This document shows, in pieces, positions 39,972 through 49,110 of a stretch of 49,415 bases of DNA. The notes under the pieces were generated by a model. It did not search any database. It was not told the DNA's origin and was given only the letters and a program-made list of their open reading frames with translations. Each line of letters opens with the position of its first letter. The stretch's first letter is position 1. The stretch comes from Planctomycetia bacterium (GTDB lineage: Bacteria; Planctomycetota; Planctomycetia; Gemmatales; Gemmataceae). The translations under genes were made by a program, and so were the position numbers. The stretch covers positions 1 to 49,415 of the forward strand of contig SXID01000010.1 of assembly GCA_005772955.1 (NCBI GenBank). Reading direction: 5' to 3'.

Positions 39972-41015
39972 ATGCGCCTTTCCGTCTCACGGGTCGCGGT
40001 CGCGCTGCTCCGGCGCCATTCGCACGAATCGCCAAGCCGCACGTCGCGCCGATTCACCGCGCGGTCGCGTGCGCGGCTCACGCTGGCGCTGCTCCCGCCT
40101 GTGTTCGTGCTGGTGTTCTTGGCGGTCTGGGCTGGCGCCGAAGCCGCCGTTCCCGAAATCACGGACCCCGATTACCACGCCCGGTTGCAACTCGTTCGCG
40201 CCGCCGTCGCCGAACACCCGAATCGACCGCTCGGGGTTGTGCTGGGGAGTTCGCGCACCGTCTGGAGTTTCCACCCGGAGCAACTGACGGAACCAAACGG
40301 CGTCTACTGGGTGAACGGCTCGCACGTCGGCGCGGGACCGACGCTGAACCGGGTGCTCTTGCACCGATTCCTGCGCGATGGGGTGAAGCCCGCAGTGGTG
40401 GTGATCGAAGTGATGCCGTCGTTCTTCGTGAAGGAGAACCAGCGGTTCGTGAATGGGCATTTTGCTGTCTCGGAAGTGTCGCTAGCACGCCGGTACTCGG
40501 ACAAGCCGTTCGACTCGGACTACCACTTTCTGCGCCACCGGTTGATCCGCGCGACCGACCTCGCGCGTGTCGCCGACCCGCTCGCGGGTTATCAGGTCCA
40601 CCACTCGCGGGGTGGGCACAAGGTCGCGGAGATCGAGGTGAGTCCTGCCGAGCGCACGAGGCGAACCGCGTCCGAGCACAGGAACTACGGCAAGTACCTG
40701 CGGCACATGACCGTGCGTCCGACCGCGGACCTGGCGTTTCGCGACACTCTGAAGCAAGCCACCGACCACAGCATCCGCGTCGTGCTGTTGCGCTCGCCAG
40801 AAGGACCGACGTTCCGCAGTTGGTACGACCCAGAGGGGCTAAAGCGGTTTGACGGGTACATCGCGAGCGTCGCGAGTGAATTCGGCGCGCTGGTCATCGA
40901 CGCGCGGTTGTGGCTGGACGAAGAGGACTTTTTCGATTCGCATCACGTCTTGAAGCGCGGCGCGGACAAGTTCACCGCGCGGTTCGCGCGCGAGGTCGTG
41001 CCTCTCGTCCGCTGA
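39972..41015 (+). CDS. Membrane-anchored SGNH-like protein
   Basis: About 347 residues with a basic N-terminus and one membrane span (LTLALLPPVFVLVFLAVWAG). The extracytoplasmic part has GVVLGSSRTVWSF, where the Ser would be the SGNH nucleophile, VVVIEVMPSFF, and a C-terminal DSHHVLKRGADKFT that fits the DxxH catalytic pair. Such proteins act as O-acetyl transferases or esterases on cell-surface polymers, for example AlgX/AlgJ-like. The start is unsure: GTG 39909 would overlap the permease stop as GTGA, while ATG 39951 and 39972 are downstream. I chose 39972 for the N-terminal charge pattern. Its link to the pump is only proximity. Confidence 0.72.
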   Translation: MRLSVSRVAVALLRRHSHESPSRTSRRFTARSRARLTLALLPPVFVLVFLAVWAGAEAAVPEITDPDYHARLQLVRAAVAEHPNRPLGVVLGSSRTVWSFHPEQLTEPNGVYWVNGSHVGAGPTLNRVLLHRFLRDGVKPAVVVIEVMPSFFVKENQRFVNGHFAVSEVSLARRYSDKPFDSDYHFLRHRLIRATDLARVADPLAGYQVHHSRGGHKVAEIEVSPAERTRRTASEHRNYGKYLRHMTVRPTADLAFRDTLKQATDHSIRVVLLRSPEGPTFRSWYDPEGLKRFDGYIASVASEFGALVIDARLWLDEEDFFDSHHVLKRGADKFTARFAREVVPLVR

Positions 41016-41100
41016 CTCGCTTTACCAATTCACGGGCAGTTCTTCCTTCCCGGCGACCGGAGCGAGCGCGCCGAACACCTCGGCCCGCCAAGAACACGGG

Positions 41101-42288
41101 TCACTTCCGGCTTTTCGGGTGGCGGAACGCGATCCACCCGCCGTTCGCCTTGCTGCTCTCCACGCACTTCGTGATGAACAGCATCCCCTCCACACCGTCG
41201 TAGATGTTCGGGTACACCGTGTTCACGGTCTCGAACTTCTCGCCGTTCGCGCGCTTCACGATCGCGTCGTACGCGGTGTTGTAGACGTTCGCGAACGCCT
41301 CGAAGAACGCTTCCGGGTGGCCCGACGGCAGGCGGACGCTCGCACCCTGCGCGGCGCCCAGGTACGGCCCGCCGTTGCGCGTGTAGAGCTTGTGGGGTTC
41401 GCCGTTCTTCCGCACGAGCAACTTGTTCGGTTCTTCCTGGTGCCACTCAATCGCACCCTTCGTGCCGTCCACTTCGATGAACAGGTCGTTCTCGCGGCCG
41501 TGCGAAATCTGCGACGCGGTCACGGTCGCAAGCGCGCCGTTGTCGAACCGCACCAGCGCCACGCCGTAATCATCGAGCGCGCGGCCTTCTTCAAACACCT
41601 TCAGCGAGCAGGAGATTTCCTTCGGCAAGAGGCCGGTGATGTAGCGGCCGAGGTTGTACGCGTGCGTGCCGATGTCGCCGAAGCAGCCAGCTATCCCGCT
41701 CTTGCTGGGGTCGGTGCGCCACTTCGCTTGCTTCTGGTCGCTCGATTCGAGTCGCGTGCGGAGCCAGCCCTGGATGTAGTTGGAGCGGATCGCGTTGATC
41801 TCGCCGAGGTCGCCGTTCAGCACCATCTCGCGCGCCTGCCGCACGAGCGGATACCCGGTGTAGTTGTGCGTGACGGCGAACACCACGCCCGACTTCTCGA
41901 CCACCTTGAGCAGCTCTTCCGCTTGGGCGAGGTCGAAGGTGAGCGGCTTGTCGCAGATCACGTTGTAGCCGGCTTCCGCGAATGTCTTCGCGATCTCGAA
42001 GTGCGTGTGATTGGGCGTCGCGACCGAGACGAAGTCCACCTTGTCGGCGCGCTTGGCTTCGGTTTCGGCCATCTCCTTGTAGGAACCGTAGGCGCGTTCC
42101 GCGGGGATGTCGTAATCCGCGGCGGACGCCTTCGACTTCGCGGCGTCGCTAGAGAGCGCACCCGCGACGAGGCTCGCGCGGTTATCGAGTACCGCGGCTG
42201 TGGCGTGAACGCGCCCGATGAAGGCGCCTTGCCCGCCCCCGATGAGGCCCATGCGAAGTTTGCGGTTGAGCGGCGCGTTGGTCGGCAT
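41101..42288 (-). CDS. Gfo/Idh/MocA-family oxidoreductase
   Basis: A 395-residue NAD(P)-dependent sugar or cyclitol oxidoreductase. The Rossmann start is MGLIGGGQGAFIG, then SVATPNHTH, the catalytic Lys in CDKPLT (usual EKP), and the second block GCFGDIGTHAYNLGRYI with Asp and His. The rest is the alpha/beta dimer domain. Planctomycetes have many copies, and the substrate is not predictable. Of the possible starts ATG 42288 is best because GGAG lies 8 nt ahead. GTG 42297 overlaps that SD. It follows the small gene at 42396 on the same strand at a distance of about 108 bp. Confidence 0.92.
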   Translation of the reverse strand: MPTNAPLNRKLRMGLIGGGQGAFIGRVHATAAVLDNRASLVAGALSSDAAKSKASAADYDIPAERAYGSYKEMAETEAKRADKVDFVSVATPNHTHFEIAKTFAEAGYNVICDKPLTFDLAQAEELLKVVEKSGVVFAVTHNYTGYPLVRQAREMVLNGDLGEINAIRSNYIQGWLRTRLESSDQKQAKWRTDPSKSGIAGCFGDIGTHAYNLGRYITGLLPKEISCSLKVFEEGRALDDYGVALVRFDNGALATVTASQISHGRENDLFIEVDGTKGAIEWHQEEPNKLLVRKNGEPHKLYTRNGGPYLGAAQGASVRLPSGHPEAFFEAFANVYNTAYDAIVKRANGEKFETVNTVYPNIYDGVEGMLFITKCVESSKANGGWIAFRHPKSRK

Positions 42289-42395
42289 GCGAGGCACTCC
42301 AGGAAGAGGTCGAAGGGGAAGCGTGCCTGAGATTGTAAGAACGGCGTGCGCGCCGTCAGCCCCTTCCAGGAAACGAAGCCACCGCGCCCGCGTCG

Positions 42396-42743
42396 CTACC
42401 GAAATGTTCCCTCGCTGCGCACGTCACCGAGGAATTGGAGTTGGCAGAGGGCTTCAATTGGCGCGATTTCGATGAGCGGGAGCCGATCGGGGTCGAAGGT
42501 GATGTTCACCCAGAGGCACGGAAATACGCCTCCCGTTATCGCGGTGACTTCGGTGGGACGAAGGCACTCCTCTTCCATATCCGCGGGAGAGAACAACACC
42601 CGAGCGAAGAACGTAGCGCGGCTTTCCGGCTCGCCGGCATTGAGGTCGTCGACGGTGCTCGCGAATGCTTCCATGGCCTGCCGACAGCCGACCAAATCTC
42701 CGAGGCCGCGTGTCGAAACGTACTCTCTGGCTGCAATTGGCAC
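42396..42743 (-). CDS. Small protein of unknown function
   Basis: A 115-residue soluble protein from GTG 42743. A perfect GGAGG sits 7 nt ahead, which strongly supports a real gene despite the unusual start. It is mixed alpha/beta (MEAFASTVDDLNAG, GVFPCLWVNITFDPDRLPLIEI) with a length typical of immunity- or adaptor-like small proteins, but no family is recognised. It begins 24 bp after the CoA-transferase stop and is probably co-transcribed with it. Confidence 0.7.
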   Translation of the reverse strand: MPIAAREYVSTRGLGDLVGCRQAMEAFASTVDDLNAGEPESRATFFARVLFSPADMEEECLRPTEVTAITGGVFPCLWVNITFDPDRLPLIEIAPIEALCQLQFLGDVRSEGTFR

Positions 42744-42767
42744 TACTCAACCTCCGAGAATCGATTC

Positions 42768-43988
42768 TCACACCACGCCCTTTGCCTTCAGTGCCCCCAC
42801 TTCTTCCGCGTCCAGGCCCAGCAACTCGCCTAACACGCTCGCGGTCTGCTCGCCGAGGCGCGGCGGCATCGTCGGTTCGGCGCCGGGCGCGCCGTGCAGG
42901 TGAACTGGGTTGCCGATCAGGTCCACCGGGTTGCCCGCCGGGTCGCGCACGGTCACCTTCATGCCGCGCGCGAGCGTCTGCGCGTCAGCGAACGTGTCCG
43001 CGTAAGTGCGCACGACCGCGTGCGGCACGTTCGCGTCCGCGAGCCGCGTCTCCCACTCCGCGGTGGGCAATTGCTTCATTAGAGCTTCTACCTTCGGCAC
43101 CAGTTCGGCGCGAAATTCGACGCGCTGACGGTTGGTCGCGAATCGCGCGTCGGTGCCGAGTTCGGTTGCGCCCGCCGCGGTGCAGAACGCGCGCCACTGA
43201 CCGTCGTTTCCGACGTTCAGCACGAGCCAGCCGTCGAGCGTCGCGAAGAGTTGATACGGCACAATCTGGAGGTGCGCGTTGCCTTGTCGTTGCGGAACCT
43301 TACCGCTTGTGAGGTACGCTTGCGCGACGTTCACCTGGGCCGCGAGCGCGCAGTCGGTGAGCGCGAGGTCGATCGCGTAGCCGTGACCGGTGCGCGACCG
43401 CGCGTGAAGTGCCGCGAGGATCGCGTTCGACGCGTAGAGGCCCGTGAGGATGTCCGCGAGCGCCACGCCCACCTTGTACGGCGGGCCGTCCGGCGGCCCA
43501 GTGATGTTCATCAAGCCACTCAGCGCCTGAATCGCGAAGTCGTAACCAGGCGAGTCACGCATCGGTCCAGTGCGCCCGAAGCCGGAGATGGAGCACGCGA
43601 TTAACTTGGGATGGCGCGCAAGCAGCGCGTCTGGCGCGAGGCCGAGTTTCTCCGCGCTGTCGGTGCGGAAGTTTTCGATCAGCACATCGCACTTCGCGAG
43701 CAACCGATGGAAGATGTCCGAGCCATCGGGACTGCCGATGTCGAGCGTGAGCGATCTTTTCCCGCGATTACACGAAAGGAAGTACGCGGAGAGGTCATTG
43801 AACCCTGGAACGTAGGGCGGCCCCCAACCACGGGTGTCGTCGCCGGCGCCGGGGCGTTCGAGCTTGATGACATCGGCGCCGAGGTCCGCGAGCAACTGCC
43901 CGCAGAACGGCCCGGCCAGCACGCGCGCGGCATCAAGCACACGAACCCCGTTTAGCGGCGGAACAGCATCAATCGGGAACGGCAGCAT
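42768..43988 (-). CDS. CaiB/BaiF family CoA-transferase
   Basis: A 406-residue family III CoA-transferase. LDAARVLAGPFCGQLLADLGADVIKLE starts the fold, the catalytic Asp is in SPGYDFAIQALSG, then PPYKVGVALADILTGLYA and PHAVVRT are conserved. It moves CoA between organic acids without a ping-pong acyl intermediate. The substrate is unknown because no acyl-CoA genes are near. GGAGG stands 7 nt before ATG 43988. It diverges from the PQQ-like gene. Confidence 0.93.
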   Translation of the reverse strand: MLPFPIDAVPPLNGVRVLDAARVLAGPFCGQLLADLGADVIKLERPGAGDDTRGWGPPYVPGFNDLSAYFLSCNRGKRSLTLDIGSPDGSDIFHRLLAKCDVLIENFRTDSAEKLGLAPDALLARHPKLIACSISGFGRTGPMRDSPGYDFAIQALSGLMNITGPPDGPPYKVGVALADILTGLYASNAILAALHARSRTGHGYAIDLALTDCALAAQVNVAQAYLTSGKVPQRQGNAHLQIVPYQLFATLDGWLVLNVGNDGQWRAFCTAAGATELGTDARFATNRQRVEFRAELVPKVEALMKQLPTAEWETRLADANVPHAVVRTYADTFADAQTLARGMKVTVRDPAGNPVDLIGNPVHLHGAPGAEPTMPPRLGEQTASVLGELLGLDAEEVGALKAKGVV

Positions 43989-44066
43989 GGCAAACCTCCT
44001 TGCCCAATTCTATGCCGGCGCGCCATAATGCCGCTTCCCGCCTCGTTCCCTCTCCCGGAGTTTTCC

Positions 44067-45323
44067 ATGCCACTCGTTCGCATCGCTGCCGCGTGTTTCC
44101 TCGCTGCAGTCACGTTCTCGCTGACCACAACCGCGCGCGCCGACAACTGGCCCGCGTGGCGCGGCCCCACCGGGCAAGGCGTCTCCACCGAGAAGAACCT
44201 GCCGACGAAATGGTCCGCGACCGAGAACGTGAAGTGGAAAATCGCGCTGCCGGACGCGGGCAACTCCACGCCGATCGTCTGGGGCGACAAGATCTTCCTC
44301 ACGCAGGCGACCGACAAAGGCAAGAAGCGGTCGTTGTACTGTCTCGACCGCAAGGACGGCTCGAAGCTGTGGGAGAAGACGGTCGAGTTCGACGGCAAGG
44401 AGGTGATTCACGGCACGAACACGTACTGCGCCGCGTCGCCGGTCACGGACGGCGAGCGCGTCGTCGTGTTCCACGGTTCGGCCGGCATGTACTGCTACGA
44501 CTTCACCGGCAAGGAACTCTGGAACAAGAAGTTCGGGGCGTGCGATCACATCTGGGGCAGCGCCGCGTCGCCGATCATCTACAAGGATCTGGTCATCCAC
44601 AACTTCGGCCCGCACGCGACGGTGTTCCTGATCGCGCTGGACAAGAAGACCGGCAAGGAAGTGTGGAAGAACGACGAGCAGAAGGCGGCCGACTACATCG
44701 GGTCGTGGAGCACGCCGGTGATCGCGAAGACCGGCGACCGTACCGAGTTGGTTGTTAGCTGGCCGGCACAAGTGAAGAGCTACGAACCGGACACCGGCAA
44801 GCCGATCTGGAACTGCAAAGGGTTGGAGAAGGAAGGCGGACAAGATCGCCTGACGTACACGTCGGCACTGGTGAGCGACAAGTACGTGTTCTCGGCGGCC
44901 GGATACGGCGGGGCCGCGATCGGCGTGAAGACCGGCGGCTCGGGTGATGTGACCGACACGCACCGGCTGTTCCGCACGGCCCGGAACCCGCAGCGCATTG
45001 GCTCCGGGGTCATCATCGGCGATCACGCGTTCGTCGTGAACGAACCGAGCATCATCTGTATCGACCTCAAGACCGGCAAGCAGGCGTGGGACAAGCCCGT
45101 CGCGGGCGGGTCGTGGAGCAGCATCGTTCAGGCCGACGGAAAGCTCTACCTCACGTCGCAGCGCGGCGAAACACTCGTCTTCGCGGCTAACCCGAAGGAG
45201 TACGACGAGGTCGCGGCGAACAAGCTCGACGGCGCGACCACGCGCGCGTCAATCGCCGCGTCCGACGGCGAACTCTTCATCCGCACCTACAAGCACCTGT
45301 GGTGCATCGCGGCGAAGAAGTAG
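44067..45323 (+). CDS. Secreted PQQ-type beta-propeller protein
   Basis: A 418-residue protein. The signal peptide ends near ARA (residue 25), followed by NWPAWRGPTGQGVS, the hallmark of a large planctomycete family. Propeller blades repeat the pattern LYCLDRKDGSKLWEKTV and CIDLKTGKQAWDKPV (tryptophan-docking motif). No PQQ ligand residues can be assigned, so it probably binds no cofactor. It may be a scaffold or a sugar/redox sensor in the envelope. GGAG is 6 nt before ATG 44067. Confidence 0.88.
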   Translation: MPLVRIAAACFLAAVTFSLTTTARADNWPAWRGPTGQGVSTEKNLPTKWSATENVKWKIALPDAGNSTPIVWGDKIFLTQATDKGKKRSLYCLDRKDGSKLWEKTVEFDGKEVIHGTNTYCAASPVTDGERVVVFHGSAGMYCYDFTGKELWNKKFGACDHIWGSAASPIIYKDLVIHNFGPHATVFLIALDKKTGKEVWKNDEQKAADYIGSWSTPVIAKTGDRTELVVSWPAQVKSYEPDTGKPIWNCKGLEKEGGQDRLTYTSALVSDKYVFSAAGYGGAAIGVKTGGSGDVTDTHRLFRTARNPQRIGSGVIIGDHAFVVNEPSIICIDLKTGKQAWDKPVAGGSWSSIVQADGKLYLTSQRGETLVFAANPKEYDEVAANKLDGATTRASIAASDGELFIRTYKHLWCIAAKK

Positions 45324-45537
45324 CTCTCGGCGAACCCGCACCCGCGACGAGCGTGCGAGCGGCGCCGCTCCCGCGGTCCCGCTTACGCGAGCCGAAGCCA
45401 CCGCACTGCGTTCACCCGCCCCCTCAGATCCAACGTTCTGCGGAATTCGGGTCGCGTACCGCACCGCCGCGCGGTATATTCTTTCACTGCTCTCCCACCA
45501 CACTCCCGCCTTCTCACTCCGCAACGGAGTCTGCTCG

Positions 45538-46863
45538 ATGCTCACCGTTTACGGTAACCAGGCACGCTACTGCGACGGCCTTTCGCGCCGGTCGTTCCTC
45601 AAGGTCGGTGCGCTTGGCGTTGGTGGCCTCACGCTACCGCAACTCATGCGCGCCGAGGCCGCGAGCGGGAAGAAATCGCACAAGTCGGTCATCATGGTGT
45701 ACCTGTCGGGCGGGATGGCGCACCAGGACACGTTCGACCTGAAGCCGAACGGCCCGGCGGAACTCAAGGGCGAGTTCAAGCCGATCGCGACGAACGTCAC
45801 CGGCATTCAGTTCGGCGAACACGTGCCGAAGCTCGCGAAGTGCGCCGATAAGCTCGCGGTGATCCGCTCGCTGGTTGGGCAACGCGACGAACACAGTTCG
45901 TGGCAGAGCATGACGGCGACGACAATGGACGCGGCCAAGCGCGAGAACAAGCCGCACTTCGGGAGCGTGGTTGCACGCATGCAGGGTCAGACCGACCCCA
46001 CCGTGCCCGCGTTCGTGGACCTGTCGCCCACGATGCAACACAAGCCGTACAACTCGCCCGGCCCCGCGAACCTCGGCCGCAGTGCCGCGCCCGCGAAGGT
46101 CGATGGCGACGAACTCGCGGTGATGAAGAACCTCGCGGTCACGCCCGACGAACTCAAGGATCGCCGCGCGCTCCTCGAAAAGATGGACGCGTTCCGCAAG
46201 TCCGCGGGCCAAACGAACGCGATCAGCGCCGACACGTTCCACGACCGCGCGTTCGACGTGCTCACCTCAAGCAAGTTGGTGGAAGCGCTCGACGTAACAA
46301 AGGAACCCGACCGCACCCGCCAGCGGTATGGCAAGGGTTCGCCACGACACCTCGGGGACGGCGCTCCGCAGTGGAACGACCAACTGCTGATGGCCCGCCG
46401 ACTGGTCGAAGCCGGGTGCCGCGTCGTCACGGTCGCGTACGGTTTCTGGGACACGCACGGCGGCAACTTCAAGTACCTGAAAGACCACCTGCCGCTGTTC
46501 GACACCGGCGTGTCCGCGCTGGTCGAAGACATCTACGCGCGAGGGCTGGACAAGGACGTGACGGTGTGCGTGTGGGGCGAGTTTGGCCGCACGCCGAAGA
46601 TCAACAAGGACGCGGGCCGCGACCACTGGGCGCGCGTGAACTTCGCGCTGCTCAGCGGCGGCGGGATGAAGACCGGTCAGGTGATCGGCAGCACCGACAG
46701 CGCCGCGGGCGAAGCAAAGGACGAACCGGTTCCGTACGCGAACGTGCTCGCGACCGTGTACAAGAACCTGGGTTTGGACCCGCACGCGATGGTGTACGAC
46801 GTGTCGAACCGCCCCAGTCCGATCCTCCCCGGCGGCGTGCTGCCGATCGACAAGCTGTATTGA
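45538..46863 (+). CDS. DUF1501 protein with Tat signal
   Basis: A 441-residue protein of the sulfatase-like DUF1501 family, abundant in planctomycetes. Twin-arginine signal SRRSFLKVGALG starts near residue 17, so it is exported folded. SVIMVYLSGGMAHQDTFDLKP and VWGEFGRTPKINKDAGRDHW are family blocks with putative metal ligands, as in alkaline phosphatase-like folds. Partner DUF1549/DUF1553 cytochrome genes that often sit next to it are absent. ATG 45538 has GGAG 8 nt ahead. Confidence 0.92.
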   Translation: MLTVYGNQARYCDGLSRRSFLKVGALGVGGLTLPQLMRAEAASGKKSHKSVIMVYLSGGMAHQDTFDLKPNGPAELKGEFKPIATNVTGIQFGEHVPKLAKCADKLAVIRSLVGQRDEHSSWQSMTATTMDAAKRENKPHFGSVVARMQGQTDPTVPAFVDLSPTMQHKPYNSPGPANLGRSAAPAKVDGDELAVMKNLAVTPDELKDRRALLEKMDAFRKSAGQTNAISADTFHDRAFDVLTSSKLVEALDVTKEPDRTRQRYGKGSPRHLGDGAPQWNDQLLMARRLVEAGCRVVTVAYGFWDTHGGNFKYLKDHLPLFDTGVSALVEDIYARGLDKDVTVCVWGEFGRTPKINKDAGRDHWARVNFALLSGGGMKTGQVIGSTDSAAGEAKDEPVPYANVLATVYKNLGLDPHAMVYDVSNRPSPILPGGVLPIDKLY

Positions 46864-46876
46864 GTCGAGGATTCGC

Positions 46877-47599
46877 ATGACCCGCCCCGCGCTGTTCGCA
46901 TTGCTCGCCGGCGCGGCTGCGGGCGCATTCGCCGCGCCGGTGCCGAAGGACACGCAAACCGAAGAACGCCTGTTAAAGCTCTACGGCACCCGCGCTGACG
47001 AGAAGAAACGCGGCACGTTCTCCCTCGGCGGCGACCGCCTCACTATCGCGCTCGCCGCGCACGTGGACGAACCGTTCGACCCACGGAAACCGCCCTCACA
47101 AAAACCGACGCCTCTGGACGCGACTCGCATCACGCGCGAGATTAGCGGCGACTTCGTCGCGTGCGTCGGGATCACGTGCCCAAGGCCACCGACCCCGCCG
47201 GACCTCGTTCCCGCGCAAATGGGCGGCGGGATCGGCGTCGTGCTGGGCGAAGGGCACTACTTCACCGCCGAGCGGCACCACGTCCTCCGGTACGACTTCA
47301 ACGCGAAACTGGTCTGGGACGGATCGTTCGACTCCACCGTGCGTCGGCTCAACCCCGCCGCGAGCCGGAGTTGCTACTCCAGTCACCGCGGGTCGATTGG
47401 ACCGTTGCAGGTGCGGCTCACGCGACGCGGCGACAAGTTTACCGCGGAAGCGAGCGCGGACGGGAAGAAGTGGGAAGAGTTGCAATCGGTCGCAGTGAAC
47501 GCACCGGAGAAGCTCCGGGTCGGCCTCTTTGCCCACCACAACACGAAGGAAGCGGCGGACATCGTGTTCGTCGGCTACACTGTTACCAGACCAGAGTAG
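46877..47599 (+). CDS. Secreted APVP protein, paralogue 1
   Basis: A 240-residue exported protein. The signal peptide is cleaved before APVPKD (about residue 20). The mature chain is beta-rich with REISGDFVACVGITC and a C-terminal KLRVGLFAHHNTKEAADIVFVGYTV, a pattern fitting a DUF1349-like concanavalin-type jelly roll that could bind carbohydrate. It starts 13 bp after the DUF1501 stop, so it is in that operon. It is the most divergent of three tandem copies: a longer ConA-like segment and no EKERLAKLWGKT motif (it has EERLLKLYGTR). Confidence 0.8.
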   Translation: MTRPALFALLAGAAAGAFAAPVPKDTQTEERLLKLYGTRADEKKRGTFSLGGDRLTIALAAHVDEPFDPRKPPSQKPTPLDATRITREISGDFVACVGITCPRPPTPPDLVPAQMGGGIGVVLGEGHYFTAERHHVLRYDFNAKLVWDGSFDSTVRRLNPAASRSCYSSHRGSIGPLQVRLTRRGDKFTAEASADGKKWEELQSVAVNAPEKLRVGLFAHHNTKEAADIVFVGYTVTRPE

Positions 47600-47641
47600 C
47601 GGCTCGCCATCCTGTGTACTGATTCCCTTGAGATTTACCTC

Positions 47642-48358
47642 ATGCTCCGCAGTGCCGCCATCGTCGCGTTCGTTTCCGCTGTCGCCGTGACCGGTGTGGT
47701 GGTCGCGGCGCCGGTGCCGCCGCCGTCCGAAAAGGAACGGCTTGCGAAACTCTGGGGTAAGACCGAGGGTCAGGGCGAGTTCGAGTTGGCCGGCAAGCAA
47801 CTCACGGTGCGCTCGACAATCGGTCGGCCGAACCGCGACTTCGCGTGGGGCCAGCGCCCGTCGGCGCCGCGCACCAAGCACGTCGTCAGCGGCGACTTCG
47901 AGATCACGGTCTGCGTGCTCGAAGCGACTGCACCGAACAAGGACGCGAAGAACGATACCGGGGCCGCCGAGACGACCGCCGGGTTGTACATTCAGGGCGA
48001 AGCGTCCATCTTCCGATACTCCCTGGGCCAGTCCTACCAGCAGTTCCCCGGTGCGGTGAACCAGAACCTTCAACGCAGTTTGCGGATTGAAGCGTCGTAT
48101 CCGCGAGGCGGCGCGGGCGGGTCGTCAGGGGTGCCCGAGAACGGCAAGTCCACATACGTGCGGCTCACGCGCAAGGGCAAAGAAATCCTGATGTCGCACA
48201 GTTCCGACGGGACGAAGTGGTCGGTCCCGAACAACCCGTTCAAGAACATCGACATGGGCTTTCCCGACGAGGTCACGGTCGGCGTATTCTTCGCGCACTC
48301 CACCTACCAGTTTGCGCACGCCACGTTCGACGGGTTCACAATCACCAAGCCGAAGTGA
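47642..48358 (+). CDS. Secreted APVP protein, paralogue 2
   Basis: A 238-residue exported protein. Signal peptide, then APVPPPSEKERLAKLWGKT, a segment ending VVSGDFEITVCV, and the C-terminal half with TYVRLTRKGKEI, SHSSDGTKWSVP and FPDEVTVGVFFAHSTYQF. Nearly the whole chain aligns with paralogue 3. It appears to be a jelly-roll domain made for the periplasm or cell surface. It starts 42 bp after paralogue 1. Confidence 0.8.
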   Translation: MLRSAAIVAFVSAVAVTGVVVAAPVPPPSEKERLAKLWGKTEGQGEFELAGKQLTVRSTIGRPNRDFAWGQRPSAPRTKHVVSGDFEITVCVLEATAPNKDAKNDTGAAETTAGLYIQGEASIFRYSLGQSYQQFPGAVNQNLQRSLRIEASYPRGGAGGSSGVPENGKSTYVRLTRKGKEILMSHSSDGTKWSVPNNPFKNIDMGFPDEVTVGVFFAHSTYQFAHATFDGFTITKPK

Positions 48359-48396
48359 CCCGCCCCTCGTGTACCGACGTTCTTGAGGCTCGCTCC

Positions 48397-49104
48397 ATGC
48401 TCCGCGTTGTCGTTCTCGTCGCGCTCGTTTTCGTTGCTGGTGTGGGCGCGGCGCCGGTGCCGCCGCCGTCCGAGAAGGAACGGCTCGCGAAACTCTGGGG
48501 CAAGACCGACGGCGTCGGCGAGTTTGAACTGAACGGCAAGCAACTCACGCTCCGCACGATCGGCCAACCGGCTCGCGGGTACATCCACGGCAAGGGCATG
48601 AACATGCCCCGCGCGACACGCACCGTGTCCGGCGACTTTGAAGTAACTGTGAAGGTGGCCGACGCGACCCCGCCTAACCCGATGAACAAGCACGAGGACG
48701 CCTGGCCAGGCACGCGGACCGGGTTGCTCATCACTGGCGGCGGCTACAGTATTGAGTTGCACCTGTACCAGTACCACACGAAGCTCAACGGTGTCGTGCA
48801 GGACGAACTGAGGCGTGTGGTGTGGATCGACACGTGGTTCCCCGGCGGCGGGTCGGGCAGTACGCGGGCGCAGGTTCCCGCGGGCAAGTCCACGTACCTG
48901 CGGATCGCACGCAAGGACAAGGTCGTCACGGTATCGCACAGTTTCGACGGGAAAGAGTGGTCGGTGCCATTCACCCCGCGGCAGGGTCTGGACTTCCCCG
49001 ACGAAGTGACCGTCGGTGTGTTCTTCGCGCACTCGACGCACCAGATCGCCGCCGCGACGTTCGATGGGTTCACCATCGAGAAGCTCCAAGTACAGCCGAA
49101 GTGA
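48397..49104 (+). CDS. Secreted APVP protein, paralogue 3
   Basis: A 235-residue exported protein. It shares APVPPPSEKERLAKLWGKT, TVSGDFEVTVKV, STYLRIARKDKVV, SHSFDGKEWSVPF and FPDEVTVGVFFAHSTHQ with paralogue 2, so the pair arose by recent tandem duplication. The middle (about 95-150) differs, which may change ligand choice. ATG 48397 has GAGG 8 nt ahead and is 38 bp after paralogue 2. Confidence 0.8.
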   Translation: MLRVVVLVALVFVAGVGAAPVPPPSEKERLAKLWGKTDGVGEFELNGKQLTLRTIGQPARGYIHGKGMNMPRATRTVSGDFEVTVKVADATPPNPMNKHEDAWPGTRTGLLITGGGYSIELHLYQYHTKLNGVVQDELRRVVWIDTWFPGGGSGSTRAQVPAGKSTYLRIARKDKVVTVSHSFDGKEWSVPFTPRQGLDFPDEVTVGVFFAHSTHQIAAATFDGFTIEKLQVQPK

Positions 49105-49110
49105 CTTCGC

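Noticed and set aside
41119-42330. 403-residue open frame opposite the oxidoreductase
   Set aside because: The minus strand carries the full Gfo/Idh/MocA motifs, and the plus frame is low-complexity.
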